A stretch of DNA of 64,000 nucleotides, taken from positions 87,906-151,905 of the forward strand of contig NZ_JABZEC010000006.1 in the NCBI RefSeq assembly GCF_013385145.1, read 5' to 3'. Source of the stretch: Bombilactobacillus apium (lineage in GTDB: Bacteria; Bacillota; Bacilli; Lactobacillales; Lactobacillaceae). A program made the translations under genes and the position numbers. The notes beneath the pieces were generated by a model. The model made no database searches and had not been told where the DNA came from. It saw only the letters and a list, made by a program, of their open reading frames with translations. Numbering within the stretch: the first letter of the stretch is position 1; each line of letters begins with the position of its first letter. Of this stretch, positions 46,241 to 55,195 are shown piece by piece.

Positions 46241-47577
46241 TGGGATTATTTGATATTTTTAAAAAGAAAACGCCAAAAACAGATGTTGAAGAAAAAAAAG
46301 ATACCGCTCCTGTAGCCCCTGCAACCGAGGAATCTGTTCCTGAAAGTTCTCCGGAAGCAAATGTTGAGGAGAAGACTGATGCAGCACCCGTAGCGTCTGC
46401 GACCGAGGATTCTGTTTCTGAAGGTTCGGTAGAAGTAACTCCAGAAGTAAAAGTCGAGGGTTCGCAAGCGGCTGTTTCTGAGACCGAAACCGCAGCCGTA
46501 GTGTCGCCAAAGATAGAAAAAGAAACCGCGAAGCCCGCAGCGGGAACCGACTTAACTGCAACGGAAAATTCTGCGGAAATCGAAGAAAATTCCGATATTT
46601 CAGAGAAAAAACAGCCGGCAGTCGAAGCAACAGTACTAGATGATGCGGCTGAATATGATGCTGGTTTAAAGAAGACCCGACATAGCTTCCGGGAGAAGCT
46701 CAATGGCTTTTTAGCTAACTTTCGGAGTGTAGATGAAGATTTCTTTGAAGATTTAGAAGATCTTTTGATTCAAGCTGATGTTGGCTATAATATGGCTTTG
46801 AAAATTTCGGATGCCTTGCGCGAAGAAGTTAAGTTACAAAATGCCAAGTCGAAGGCCGATGTTGCCCAAGTAATTGTCCAAAAAATGGCGGAAATTTATA
46901 CAACTGAAAATCCAATCACGAAACAACAGTTGAATGATTTAGATCCGCAAAACTTAAACGTGATTTTATTTGTTGGCGTAAATGGTGCTGGAAAGACCAC
47001 CACGATTGGTAAATTAGCAGCGCGATATCAGGCTGCTGGGAAAAAAGTTCTTTTAGCTGCCGCCGATACTTTTCGAGCTGGAGCAATTGAGCAATTACAG
47101 GCTTGGGGAAGTAAAATCGGTGTAGAAACAGTTGCTAAACCCGCTGGCAGTGATCCGGCTGCGGTAGTTTATGAGGCTTTACAGATTGCTCAAGAAGATT
47201 ACGATTTACTCTTAGTGGATACGGCTGGTCGTCTGCAAAATAATACCAACTTGATGAAAGAATTGGAAAAGATTAAGCGAATTATTACCCGCCAGGTAGC
47301 GACAGCCCCACAAGAAGTCTTACTAGTTATCGATGCGACTACTGGCCAAAATGGTCTTGTCCAAGCAAAGCAATTTCAAAAGGCAACCCAAGTAACGGGA
47401 ATTGTTTTATCGAAATTGGATGGCTCTTCGCAGGGAGGAATCGTTCTCGCAATTAATGAAGAACTTCATATTCCCGTTAAATTAGTCGGCCTGGGTGAAA
47501 AAGTAACCGATTTGCGGGACTTTGATCCTCAACAATATGCTACTGGACTCTTTAGTGAACTTTTACAGACGGAGTAA
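46240..47577 (+). CDS. ftsY: Signal recognition particle receptor FtsY
   Basis: 445 residues. An acidic, low-complexity A domain (~1-145) precedes the NG domain: helical bundle, [62 protein letters not shown]. The A domain contains two 26-residue repeats (residues 15-40 and 41-66). Docks SRP-ribosome complexes at the membrane. The ffh partner is two genes downstream. Confidence 0.97.
   Translation: MGLFDIFKKKTPKTDVEEKKDTAPVAPATEESVPESSPEANVEEKTDAAPVASATEDSVSEGSVEVTPEVKVEGSQAAVSETETAAVVSPKIEKETAKPAAGTDLTATENSAEIEENSDISEKKQPAVEATVLDDAAEYDAGLKKTRHSFREKLNGFLANFRSVDEDFFEDLEDLLIQADVGYNMALKISDALREEVKLQNAKSKADVAQVIVQKMAEIYTTENPITKQQLNDLDPQNLNVILFVGVNGAGKTTTIGKLAARYQAAGKKVLLAAADTFRAGAIEQLQAWGSKIGVETVAKPAGSDPAAVVYEALQIAQEDYDLLLVDTAGRLQNNTNLMKELEKIKRIITRQVATAPQEVLLVIDATTGQNGLVQAKQFQKATQVTGIVLSKLDGSSQGGIVLAINEELHIPVKLVGLGEKVTDLRDFDPQQYATGLFSELLQTE
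46282..46437 (+). repeat. Two 78-bp tandem repeats in the ftsY A domain
   Basis: Residues 15-40 and 41-66 share VEEK.D.APVA.ATE.SV.E.S at matching positions. The DNA copies are recognisably similar but diverged, so this is an older internal duplication. Confidence 0.7.
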
Positions 47578-47580
47578 GCG

Positions 47581-47922
47581 ATGAGTGATGATATTTTGAA
47601 AGCGACGCGGGTCAATTTATTAGCCGATTTTTATCAATCCTTGTTGACAAAGACGCAAGCCGAATATCTCCAATTATATTATGGAGATGATTATTCCTTA
47701 GGTGAAATTGCTGAATTGCACCATGTTAGTCGCCAGGCAGTGTATGATAATTTAAAAAGAACCGTAACTAGTTTAGAAAATTACGAAGAACGTCTCCATC
47801 TCTATCGTGATTTTCAAGTCCGCGGTCGATTAGTGACGCAGCTTCAACAAATAGTTCAAACAAAATATGCGCATGATTCTGAGTTGACAACGATTATTCA
47901 AAAATTAGCGCAGTGTGAATAG
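47581..47922 (+). CDS. ylxM: YlxM-type helix-turn-helix protein
   Basis: 113 residues; LTKTQAEYLQLYYGDDYSLGEIAELHHVSRQAVYDNLKR is a sigma-70 region 4-like HTH (given here as LTKTQAEYLQ onward). Always found between ftsY and ffh in lactic acid bacteria and assists SRP function in streptococci. Confidence 0.93.
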   Translation: MSDDILKATRVNLLADFYQSLLTKTQAEYLQLYYGDDYSLGEIAELHHVSRQAVYDNLKRTVTSLENYEERLHLYRDFQVRGRLVTQLQQIVQTKYAHDSELTTIIQKLAQCE

Positions 47923-47932
47923 GGGAGATATC

Positions 47933-49369
47933 ATGGCCTTTGAAGGATTAAGTGAACGCCTGCAAAAAACATTTTCAAAATTACGTGGTAAAGGTAAGGT
48001 TACTGAAGCTGACGTTCGGGAAATGATGCGTGAGGTTCGATTGGCCTTGCTGGAAGCCGATGTTAACTTTGACGTAACCAAGACCTTTATTAAAACCGTC
48101 CGTGAACGAGCTGTTGGGAGTGAAGTTCTTGAAAGCTTAACTCCTGCTCAACAAGTAATCAAAATTGTTAATGAAGAATTAACTAAAGTGATGGGGACAA
48201 CGGCCGTTGCCTTAAATAACGCTCCTAAAATTCCGACAATCATTATGATGGTTGGTCTTCAAGGGGCCGGAAAAACGACTTCGGCGGGAAAATTAGTCCA
48301 TTATTTACAAACTGAACAAAAGGCCCGACCTTTGTTAATTGCGGCCGATGTTTATCGGCCCGCAGCGATTGAGCAGTTACAGACTATTGGTCAACAACTG
48401 CAAGTCCCGGTTTACGATGAAGGAACCCAAGTTGATCCGGTAACGATTGTCGAACATGGTTTAACGCAAGCTCGAGAACAAAAAAATGACTATGTCTTGA
48501 TTGATACAGCTGGACGTTTGGAAATTGACACGCAGTTAATGGACGAACTTCGTCGAATAAAAGACTTGGCTCAACCCAATGAAATCTTGTTAGTCGTTGA
48601 TTCCATGACGGGGCAGGCAGCTACCCACGTCGCAGAAGGATTTAATGAGCAACTGGATATTACTGGGGTAATCTTAACCAAATTGGATGGTGATACCCGT
48701 GGTGGAGCCGCCTTGTCAATTCGCGCGGTTACCGGGAAGCCGATTAAATTTATTGGTTCTGGGGAAAAGTTAGCGGCTCTAGAGGTCTTCCATCCAGATC
48801 GGATGGCTAACCGGATTTTGGGCATGGGCGATATGATGACCCTGATCGAAAAAGCTGAAAAAGATTATGACGCGCAACAGGCCGAAACCTTAACGCGTAA
48901 GATGCAAGAGAATAGTTTTGATTTCAATGATTTTGTCGATCAACTCCAACAAGTCCAAAAGATGGGACCAATGGATGAAATCATGAAGATGATTCCCGGT
49001 ATGGCGAATAATCCAGCTTTAAAAAATGCCCAAATGGATCCCCAAGATTTGGAGCACCTGAAAGCAATCGTTTATTCCATGACTCTGCAAGAGCGGCAAG
49101 AGCCAGATTTATTGAACCCTTCCCGTCGCCGGAGAATTGCTGCCGGTGCTGGGCGTCCGATTGTCGAAGTTAATCGGATGATTAAGCAATTTAAGCAAAT
49201 GCAAACAATGATGCAAAAGATGTCCAAGGGTAACCTTAATGGGATGGAACAAATGATGGGCAACGGAATTTCTGGAAAATTGGGAAAGATGGCGATGGGC
49301 TCTATGGTTCGCCGAACGAAAAAACGCAAGAAAAAGCGCTTGAAGAAAGTAAAAAGATTTAAATCTTAA
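47933..49369 (+). CDS. ffh: Signal recognition particle protein Ffh
   Basis: 478 residues. N domain, GTPase with GLQGAGKTTSAGKLVHYL, DVYRPAAIEQLQ, LIDTAGRLEID and LTKLDGDTRGG, and a Met-rich M domain (MIPGMANNP, MQKMSKGNLNGMEQMMG) for signal peptides and SRP RNA. ATG 47933 follows AGGGGAG. The SRP RNA gene is not in the window. Confidence 0.97.
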   Translation: MAFEGLSERLQKTFSKLRGKGKVTEADVREMMREVRLALLEADVNFDVTKTFIKTVRERAVGSEVLESLTPAQQVIKIVNEELTKVMGTTAVALNNAPKIPTIIMMVGLQGAGKTTSAGKLVHYLQTEQKARPLLIAADVYRPAAIEQLQTIGQQLQVPVYDEGTQVDPVTIVEHGLTQAREQKNDYVLIDTAGRLEIDTQLMDELRRIKDLAQPNEILLVVDSMTGQAATHVAEGFNEQLDITGVILTKLDGDTRGGAALSIRAVTGKPIKFIGSGEKLAALEVFHPDRMANRILGMGDMMTLIEKAEKDYDAQQAETLTRKMQENSFDFNDFVDQLQQVQKMGPMDEIMKMIPGMANNPALKNAQMDPQDLEHLKAIVYSMTLQERQEPDLLNPSRRRRIAAGAGRPIVEVNRMIKQFKQMQTMMQKMSKGNLNGMEQMMGNGISGKLGKMAMGSMVRRTKKRKKKRLKKVKRFKS

Positions 49370-49371
49370 CC

Positions 49372-49399
49372 GTGTAAAGAAAAAACACTTTACACAGTT
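49372..49399 (+). terminator. Hairpin terminator after ffh
   Basis: GTGTAAAG, 8-nt loop, CTTTACAC, then AGTTTTC. The U-run is imperfect, so readthrough into rpsP is possible. Confidence 0.65.
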
Positions 49400-49417
49400 T
49401 TCGAAATTCAGTATAAT
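49389..49417 (+). promoter_or_regulatory. rpsP promoter embedded in the terminator
   Basis: TTTACA (49389-49394), 17 bp, TATAAT (49412-49417). The -35 box is made of bases of the 3' arm of the ffh terminator stem. Confidence 0.75.
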
Positions 49418-49454
49418 AACGTTTATTAAGAATTGATTTTGGAGGAATTTATTT

Positions 49455-49733
49455 ATGGCTGTTAAGATTAGAATGCGTCGGATGGGTAGCAAGAAGCGCC
49501 CTTTTTACCGAATCGTAGTTGCTGATTCTCGCTCTCCACGTGATGGACGTTTTATCCAAGAAATTGGTTATTACAACCCATTACGAAGTGAACAAATTAA
49601 GATTGATGCTGAAGCTGCTTTGGATTGGTTAAGCAAGGGTGCTCAACCATCAGACACTGTTCGCAATCTCATGCAAAAACAGGGAATTATGAAGCAATTT
49701 CATGAAGCTAAATTGGCTAAGAAAGCTAAGTAG
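49455..49733 (+). CDS. rpsP: 30S ribosomal protein S16
   Basis: 92 residues, [20 protein letters not shown] and [29 protein letters not shown]. Confidence 0.98.
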   Translation: MAVKIRMRRMGSKKRPFYRIVVADSRSPRDGRFIQEIGYYNPLRSEQIKIDAEAALDWLSKGAQPSDTVRNLMQKQGIMKQFHEAKLAKKAK

Positions 49734-49742
49734 TCATTATTC

Positions 49743-49997
49743 ATGGAAAGAGATATTCCTAATTTACTGCAAACGATTGTTAAGCCACTTGTTCAAGATA
49801 CGGATCAGGTGCGTGTTGAGGTTAAGACTAGTCCCGATTGTCTCACCTACGATTTGTATCTAAGTGTGGCGGATGCGGGGCGAATTATCGGGAAGCAAGG
49901 TCGAGTGGCCCAGGCAATTCGGACGATTATTTATTCGCAGAATCGAGATAATCAATCTCGAATTAAGCTAAATATCATTCCCCAAGCAGAAGCCTAA
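49743..49997 (+). CDS. khpA: KH-domain RNA-binding protein KhpA
   Basis: 84 residues with a single KH fold: VADAGRIIGKQGRVAQAIRT carries the GXXG loop (GKQG). Pairs with KhpB in RNA-based control of cell wall and division genes in Gram-positives. Standard position after rpsP. Confidence 0.93.
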   Translation: MERDIPNLLQTIVKPLVQDTDQVRVEVKTSPDCLTYDLYLSVADAGRIIGKQGRVAQAIRTIIYSQNRDNQSRIKLNIIPQAEA

Positions 49998-50015
49998 TTT
50001 AATAATCAATAAAAT

Positions 50016-50083
50016 AGAACTGTAGTTTTAGTGTTTGCTGAACATAAGAATTACGAAGTTACGCTTTAAAGCTAAACAGTTCT
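50016..50083 (+). other. Imperfect 12-bp hairpin, function unknown
   Basis: AGAACTG (50016-50022) pairs with CAGTTCT (50077-50083) and, after a 4-nt bulge, TTTAG (50027-50031) pairs with CTAAA (50072-50076), leaving a 40-nt apical region. It has no U-run. It lies in the 209-bp spacer that separates khpA from rimM. Confidence 0.4.
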
Positions 50084-50096
50084 AGCTAATTTATGG

Positions 50097-50138
50097 ATAG
50101 GTGAATGAAAATTTTGGTTTTCATTCACCTATTTTTTT
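50097..50138 (+). terminator. Terminator after rpsP-khpA
   Basis: ATAGGTGAATGAAAA / TTTTCATTCACCTAT, a perfect 15-bp stem, then a run of T. Confidence 0.92.
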
Positions 50139-50142
50139 AGTT

Positions 50143-50178
50143 AGTTAACCGTTTGGCAAATTTTAGCAATGGTTAACT
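50143..50178. promoter_or_regulatory. Inverted repeat before rimM, candidate operator
   Basis: AGTTAACC (50143-50150), 20 bp, GGTTAACT (50171-50178), perfect 8-bp arms. TTAGCA (50163), 18 bp, TATAAG (50187-50192) inside/after it could be a weak promoter for rimM-trmD, but would give a nearly leaderless transcript. Confidence 0.4.
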
Positions 50179-50206
50179 TTGTTAAGTATAAGGATGTTTA
50201 CAAGTT

Positions 50207-50737
50207 ATGAAACAAGAAAATTATTTACGTGTGGGGCGAATTATTAATACACATGGTTTAAAGGGCGAATTGAAGATTCAGGTAATTACTGATTCTCCTC
50301 AAGAACGTTTTGCCCCCCAAACGCGATTATATTTACATCAACCACAAGGTTCGACTTATTTACCTGTCGAGGTCCAAAAAGCGCGGCCACAGTTGAAATT
50401 TTGGCTAGTTCAGTTAAATCAAATCACCGATTTGACAACGGCTGAAAAGTACAAGAATTGGGAATTAATGATTGTTCAAGCTGATTTACCGCCTTTATCA
50501 GAAAAACAATACTATTATCATCAGATTTTAGGGATTACCGTTTACGACCAAAAACGAGGCTATCTAGGAAAGGTGCAAGATATTATGGCCTTAGGTCCGA
50601 ATGATGTTTGGGTAGTTCAAGATCAAGTGGGTTCAGAAATTTTGATTCCGATTTTACCGACTGTTTTGTTGCAGGTTGATGTCCAAGAACAAACCGCACA
50701 AGTCGCCCTACCAGCGGGGTTGATCGATGAAGATTGA
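50207..50737 (+). CDS. rimM: Ribosome maturation factor RimM
   Basis: 176 residues: N-terminal barrel ([20 protein letters not shown]) and PRC-barrel ([20 protein letters not shown]). Binds S19 in 30S maturation. Overlaps trmD by 11 nt. Confidence 0.96.
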   Translation: MKQENYLRVGRIINTHGLKGELKIQVITDSPQERFAPQTRLYLHQPQGSTYLPVEVQKARPQLKFWLVQLNQITDLTTAEKYKNWELMIVQADLPPLSEKQYYYHQILGITVYDQKRGYLGKVQDIMALGPNDVWVVQDQVGSEILIPILPTVLLQVDVQEQTAQVALPAGLIDED

Positions 50738-51473
50738 TATTCTAACCTTGTTTCCTAAAATGTTTGCTCCACTAGATGAATCTCTCTTGGGAAAGGCGCA
50801 AGCTAAGCAACTTTTGAAAATTAATCTCTGTGATTTTCGTCAATATTCCGATGATAAGCATCATCATGTTGATGATACGCCTTATGGTGGGGGAGCAGGG
50901 ATGCTCTTACAACCCCAGCCAATTTATCGAGCTTTAGATGCCATCAATGCTCAAGATGGGGAGCCTAAAAGAGTCATCCTCTTAGATCCAGCAGGAAGAA
51001 AGTTCGATCAGGAAGTGGCCCAAGAGTTAGCGCAAGAAGAACACTTAGTCTTTATTTGTGGTCACTATGAAGGCTTTGATCACCGGATTGAGGCTTTGGC
51101 AACGGATAAATTATCAATTGGTGATTTTGTTCTTACCGGTGGAGAAATGGCGGCCATGATGATGATTGATGCTACCGCGCGCTTTATTCCAGGAATATTA
51201 GGGAACGGAACTTCTGCCTACACGGATTCTTTTGCGCAAGGCTTATTAGAGTATCCCCAATATACAAGGCCCGTAGAATATCGGGGGCAAACTGTTCCAG
51301 AGATTTTACGAAGTGGAAATCATCCTAAAATTGCTCAATGGCGCCACGAACAGGCGCTTCGCAAAACTTATTTTGCACGTCCTGATCTCTTAGAACAGGT
51401 TGATTTAACCTCGGCTGATCAAGAATTCTTAGAACGGTTGGCCAAGGAAAAAGAAGCTGAAACAGAACTTTAA
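50727..51473 (+). CDS. trmD: tRNA (guanine-37-N1)-methyltransferase
   Basis: 248-residue SPOUT enzyme. [33 protein letters not shown] and [20 protein letters not shown] form the knotted SAM site. Prevents +1 frameshifting at proline codons. Confidence 0.97.
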   Translation: MKIDILTLFPKMFAPLDESLLGKAQAKQLLKINLCDFRQYSDDKHHHVDDTPYGGGAGMLLQPQPIYRALDAINAQDGEPKRVILLDPAGRKFDQEVAQELAQEEHLVFICGHYEGFDHRIEALATDKLSIGDFVLTGGEMAAMMMIDATARFIPGILGNGTSAYTDSFAQGLLEYPQYTRPVEYRGQTVPEILRSGNHPKIAQWRHEQALRKTYFARPDLLEQVDLTSADQEFLERLAKEKEAETEL

Positions 51474-51528
51474 GTAAATTTGAGCTCCAAGATTTTTAAA
51501 GTTGGATTGATAAATAAAGGTAGAGCCA

Positions 51529-52707
51529 ATGACTAGACATCGAAAAATATTGATTTTTTTACTCGGAACCTTGAGTGCCTTTGGACCACTGTCGATGGAT
51601 ATGTATTTACCGGCACTCCCCGCTTTGCAAGCTGACCTCCATACTAGTCAAGCAGGAGCCCAGTTATCAATTACGGCCTGCCTTTTGGGGCTAGCTTTAG
51701 GCCAAATTTTTATTGGACCTTTAAGTGATCATTTTGGCCGGCGAAAACCTCTACTGGTGGGTGTTTTTATCTATGCTCTGACTTCTGGAGTGATGATTTT
51801 GGTACCCCGAATCGAAATTTTAATTACTTTGCGTTTTATTCAAGGTTTAGGTGGTTCCGCTGGTCAAGTTCTTGCGCGGTCGATTGCACGTGACCAATTC
51901 TCGGGAGCAAAATTGTCCCGTTTCATTGGGGTCTTGATGGCGATTAATGGCTTGTTTCCAATTATTGCCCCTATTTTAGGAGGAGTAATTATTCACTTTA
52001 CTCCCTGGCAGGGGGTTTTTGCCTTTCTGGGACTCCTCGGCTTGGTCTTATTCTTGGGGATCTGCTATCTACTGCCAGAAAGTCTCCCTTTACAACGGCG
52101 GCAAGCTAATCTAAAGCAAGCTTTTCGTGATCTGGGAAGTCTGGCGGGCGATCGTCAATTTATGAATTATGTCTTAACTCAAGGATTTATTTTAGGCGGT
52201 CTATTCATTTATATTGCTGGTTCAACCTTCATTTTTCAGGGGATCTATCATTTTTCACCCCAAGCATTTAGTTTACTCTATGCTTTTAATGGGCTGGGAA
52301 TTGTTTTAGGCAGTAATTTAGTTGGCCAGTTGGTAAATAAAATTTCTGAAGAAGTGCTTTTGCGCAGAACTTTGATTGCTGGTTTAGGAGTAGCCGGATT
52401 GACCTTCGGATTGATGCTAGTGCAACCCCAAGCCTATATTCTAATTAGCGGTCTTTTCTTAATGATGTTGGTAATTGGAATCGTCAATACCGCGGCGACA
52501 GCACAAGCGATGAATTTAAAGGGTCAACAAGCCGGAGGAGCCTCGGCTTTAATCGGTTTGGTTACCAATATTATCGGCGGCTTGGCCACTCCTTTAGTGG
52601 GGGGCTTTAACAGCCACTCTCCGCTGCCGATGATTGGGCTAATTCTAGGAGCTTGGTTAATAGGAATTGGAATTTATTTTCTTCTTCCAAAGAATAGTCT
52701 ATCTTAA
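51529..52707 (+). CDS. Bcr/CflA-type MFS drug efflux transporter
   Basis: 392 residues, twelve membrane helices. GPLSMDMYLPALPALQADL in helix 1 and IFIGPLSDHFGRRKPLLVGV between helices 2 and 3 (MFS motif A) plus RFIQGLGGSAGQVLARSIARD mark the Bcr/CflA group of proton-driven exporters. Substrate unknown. It sits between trmD and rplS, which are normally adjacent, so it is an insertion into the housekeeping order. Confidence 0.85.
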   Translation: MTRHRKILIFLLGTLSAFGPLSMDMYLPALPALQADLHTSQAGAQLSITACLLGLALGQIFIGPLSDHFGRRKPLLVGVFIYALTSGVMILVPRIEILITLRFIQGLGGSAGQVLARSIARDQFSGAKLSRFIGVLMAINGLFPIIAPILGGVIIHFTPWQGVFAFLGLLGLVLFLGICYLLPESLPLQRRQANLKQAFRDLGSLAGDRQFMNYVLTQGFILGGLFIYIAGSTFIFQGIYHFSPQAFSLLYAFNGLGIVLGSNLVGQLVNKISEEVLLRRTLIAGLGVAGLTFGLMLVQPQAYILISGLFLMMLVIGIVNTAATAQAMNLKGQQAGGASALIGLVTNIIGGLATPLVGGFNSHSPLPMIGLILGAWLIGIGIYFLLPKNSLS

Positions 52708-52750
52708 AGTCAGCAGCCTAAAGTTTCTTTTTGAAAAAAATAATAAGCAA

Positions 52751-52779
52751 TTGTGAGAATTTGGAGATTGTGTTATCAT
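52751..52779 (+). promoter_or_regulatory. rplS promoter
   Basis: TTGTGA (52751-52756), 17 bp, TATCAT (52774-52779). Confidence 0.7.
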
Positions 52780-52785
52780 CTAACT

Positions 52786-52861
52786 TGTATGTTAAAAATT
52801 CAACGATATTCCGCTGTAATATTTCGATTTACATGAGTATCAGTCTAAAGGAGGGGCTCTT
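52786..52861 (+). ncRNA. rplS 5' leader, possible L19 leader
   Basis: A ~75-nt untranslated leader runs from the promoter to AAAGGAGGGG. Many Firmicutes have an autoregulatory L19 leader here. I cannot verify the fold by eye, so the assignment is by position. Confidence 0.35.
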
Positions 52862-53212
52862 ATGCAAAGCCCATTAATTGATGCAGTTACTAAGTCACAA
52901 TTGCGTGATGATATTCCTGATTTCCGTGCTGGAGACACCGTTCGTATTCATGCGAAAGTTGTTGAAGGTAGTCGGGAACGGATTCAGTTGTTCGAAGGTG
53001 TTGTAATCAAGCGCCGGGGAACCGGAATTAGTGCCACTTATACTGTTCGTAAGATTAGTAGTGGTGTTGGTGTGGAAAGAACTTTCCCATTACATTCACC
53101 TCGTGTTTCTCAAATTGAAGTTATTCGTCATGGTCGTGTTCGTCGGGCTAAGTTGTACTACTTACGTTCATTACGTGGTAAGGCAGCTCGGATTCCAGAA
53201 AAGCGCCGTTAA
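52862..53212 (+). CDS. rplS: 50S ribosomal protein L19
   Basis: 116 residues; [40 protein letters not shown] and [16 protein letters not shown]. Lies at the subunit interface. Confidence 0.98.
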   Translation: MQSPLIDAVTKSQLRDDIPDFRAGDTVRIHAKVVEGSRERIQLFEGVVIKRRGTGISATYTVRKISSGVGVERTFPLHSPRVSQIEVIRHGRVRRAKLYYLRSLRGKAARIPEKRR

Positions 53213-53247
53213 GAATTTTCAATTAAGTCTAATTTTTCAAAGACTAC

Positions 53248-53278
53248 TAAAAACCCTTGCTGATCAGCAAGGGTTTTT
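53248..53278 (+). terminator. Terminator after rplS
   Basis: AAAACCCTTGCTGA directly followed by its complement TCAGCAAGGGTTTT and T; a perfect palindrome. Confidence 0.92.
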
Positions 53279-53348
53279 CTGTGGGGTAAATTATTTTCTC
53301 TGATTCCAATGATTATCATCAGAAAAATTTTCCAGGTTAAATTAAATA

Positions 53349-53935
53349 TTAAGAGGTTGAAGCACGAACAATTAATTTTACCGGTTCGATATTTTTGTGA
53401 ACTTGATCGATGCGATTGATTAGCGAAGCCACTGCTAAATCAGCAATTTTTTGTGTATCTTGGCGAACAGAAGAAAGTTTAGGGTAACAGTGTCTGGCTA
53501 TTGAACTATCATCAAAACCGATTACTTTAATATCTGATGGAATGGATTTTTTTAAAGTAGGTAAAGTTTCTAGTAGATCGAGTGCAATGTTGTCGTTAAT
53601 CGCGAAGATAGTCTATATCTGGATGAAGGGAAAGAGCTTGTTTTAATAACTCAACAAGGGTGTTTCTTGAGGATTAAAGATAAGTTCATTTTTTTGTTAT
53701 CAAAAATAAGGTTATTTTTTCGTAGAGCATCCTTAAATCCTTTTTTTCGTTCTTTAGAAGAAGTTGATTCTCTATCATAGTGAATAATTAGGGGAAATTT
53801 TACTCCTGAGTTAAAGAGTTCTTCCGTTGCTTCAAAGGCTTCCTGATGATGATTGGAAGAAATAAATACGGTATCAGAATGTTGAATAGGTTCTCGATCA
53901 ATGCAAATGTAGTGAATAGTTGGATTTAAATTCAC
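53349..53935 (-). pseudogene. LacI family sugar regulator, 5' half deleted and frameshifted
   Basis: Reading the minus strand from 53935 gives the effector domain of a LacI/GalR regulator: IHYICIDREP, VFISSNHHQEAFEATEELF, then after frame changes near 53670 and 53610 TLVELLKQALSLHPDID and IFAINDNIALDLLETLP, VIGFDDSSIARHCYPKLSSV and RQDTQKIADLAVASLINRI, ending RASTS with TAA at 53349. The DNA-binding domain and about 110 residues are gone; the break at ~53936 joins directly to a PTS fragment on the other strand. Not functional. Confidence 0.85.
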
Positions 53936-53941
53936 TTTTTT

Positions 53942-54192
53942 GGAATCACCGAGCCTTCGATTTACGGTGTCACTTTAAAATATAAAAAAAATTTGTAATT
54001 GCTACAATCTCGGTCGCAATTATTGGAATCTCCGGTGCTAGTGCCTCAGCTTCGGTGATTCCAAGTATCTTAACTTTACCGGTCTTTGTTGGCCAAGGAT
54101 TTGTTCTTTTTGTAATAGGAATTTTTATAACCTATGTTCTTTCAGCTGTTCTCACGTTTTTGTTTGACTATCAAGATACAGATGATAATTAA
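53942..54192 (+). pseudogene. PTS EIIC C-terminal fragment (sucrose/trehalose-type EIIBC)
   Basis: GITEPSIYGVTLKYKK is the conserved GITEP block of glucose-superfamily EIIC; after an A8 tract (53984-53991) the frame must shift by one base to continue FVIATISVAIIGISGASASA, SVIPSILTLPVFVGQGF and end FLFDYQDTDDN. With nine A the frame would be continuous. Only the last ~83 residues remain; EIIB and most of EIIC are missing. It was probably the divergent partner of the LacI-type gene. Confidence 0.8.
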
Positions 54193-54354
54193 TTGATAAT
54201 TTTAAAATCTCTAAAAAGAGCCATTAGGATCTATTGGATTCCACCTATATTAAAGTCGTACACCGTTTGCTAAAAAGTACAGATTCAATACTAATTATTT
54301 GGTAAAATGATGTAAATCATAATGTACGTTATAATCTGTTTAGAGGTGATCGAA
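54193..54354. promoter_or_regulatory. Upstream region of the toxin-antitoxin remnant
   Basis: TATAAT-like sequence (GTTATAATC near 54329-54337) precedes the antitoxin ATG by about 20 nt. ATGATGTAAATCAT (near 54307-54320) is a short palindrome that could have been the autoregulatory operator. Confidence 0.4.
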
Positions 54355-54617
54355 ATGGAAAATTATTCCCCCACAAAAGCACGTCAAAACTTTTACCAAA
54401 TTTTGAAAGATATTAATGAGCAAAAAAACCAGTTACTATCACACCAGCTAATGGCGATGAGAATCAGACAGCAATCATTATTTCTAAAAAAGATTGGGAT
54501 TCAATTGCTGAAACACTATGTCTAGAAAATAACGGCACATTGGCTAGAGTTCATGAACGTGAAAATGATAAAAGTGGCTTTACTAATGTTGATGAACTTG
54601 ATTGGGATAATCTATGA
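54355..54617 (+). pseudogene. YefM/Phd-like antitoxin, frameshifted
   Basis: MENYSPTKARQNFYQILKDI is the N-terminal DNA-binding half of a Phd/YefM antitoxin. At CAAAAAAACC (54421-54430) the frame slips; with one more A it reads on as PVTITPANGDENQTAIIISK, KDWDSIAETLCLENNGT and ends ELDWDNL, the usual toxin-binding tail. The TGA overlaps the toxin ATG as ATGA. SD AGAGGTGATC. One missing base in an A-run is the only lesion. Confidence 0.8.
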
Positions 54618-54879
54618 GTAGTTATCAAGTTGAGATTAAAAATTCTGCCAAAAGCGATCTGAAAAAGCTAAAAAATAAAATCCAAAAAATTAATTTTTAA
54701 AAACAGTCATTGCTCTTAAAGAAGATTCCTATCAACCAACGCAGTCATTTGAAAAGTTATAGCCAATTAGTCGAGGATTATATTCAAGACGATTAAATGC
54801 ACAACATCGAGTAGTTTATCGTGTAGATGAGATATCAAAAAAAGTCTATGTTTATGCAGCATGGAGTCATTATGAATAG
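54614..54879 (+). pseudogene. YoeB/Txe-like toxin, frameshifted and interrupted
   Basis: Starts MSSYQVEIKNSAKSDLKKLK. After AATTTTT (near 54692-54698) one extra T would continue FLKTVIALKEDSYQPTQSFE, then an in-frame TAG replaces a codon in KL-PISRGLYSRRLNAQHR, and the end VVYRVDEISKKVYVYAAWSH matches the RelE/YoeB endoribonuclease fold (C-terminal SHYE). Two independent lesions mean the toxin is dead even if one is a read error. The remaining antitoxin lesion is then neutral. Confidence 0.78.
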
Positions 54880-54900
54880 GTCAAAGAACAAGCAATCCGG

Positions 54901-54924
54901 CCGCCTAATATGGCGGTATTTTTT
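54901..54924 (+). terminator. Terminator after the toxin remnant
   Basis: CCGCC, loop TAATAT, GGCGG, then TATTTTTT. Confidence 0.82.
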
Positions 54925-55195
54925 GGGATTAATTTCAATAATCTATTGATATTTTATACTACGCATAACATTATCTAAATATAGAGAGGAGGTGAGAAGT
55001 TTAAACAGACAGCGAAAGAAAAAACTCACTAGTAAAGAGATAACCTTAGAAATTGCAGAATGAACTGCAATAGTTGCTTGGGCATATCCAGCTGACTACC
55101 AGACAAAATGTTTACTCAAGCTAATCTTTCACAAGTGAGTTTTAGACATAAGCAAGACAAAAAGCCTTGCTTATTGCTGTATGTTCAATGCTATC
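54925..55195. other. Degenerate accessory DNA
   Basis: An SD-like GAGAGGAGG near 54984-54992 is followed by a ~48-codon frame (NRQRKKKLTSKEITLEIAE, TGA near 55061, TAIVAWAYPADYQTKCLLK) interrupted by one stop; product unrecognised. AAGCAAG (55150-55156) and CTTGCTT (55166-55172) form a short hairpin without a U-run. Confidence 0.3.

Noticed and set aside
46167..46703. 178-codon minus-strand frame opposite ftsY
   Set aside because: Composition is Ser/Ala/Val low complexity mirrored from the acidic repeat coding strand; no ribosome site and it overlaps two certain genes.
50143..50178. Inverted repeat as a BirA operator
   Set aside because: Arms look right, but the 20-bp spacer differs from the bioY operator by 6 bp and no biotin gene is nearby; kept only as an unexplained repeat.
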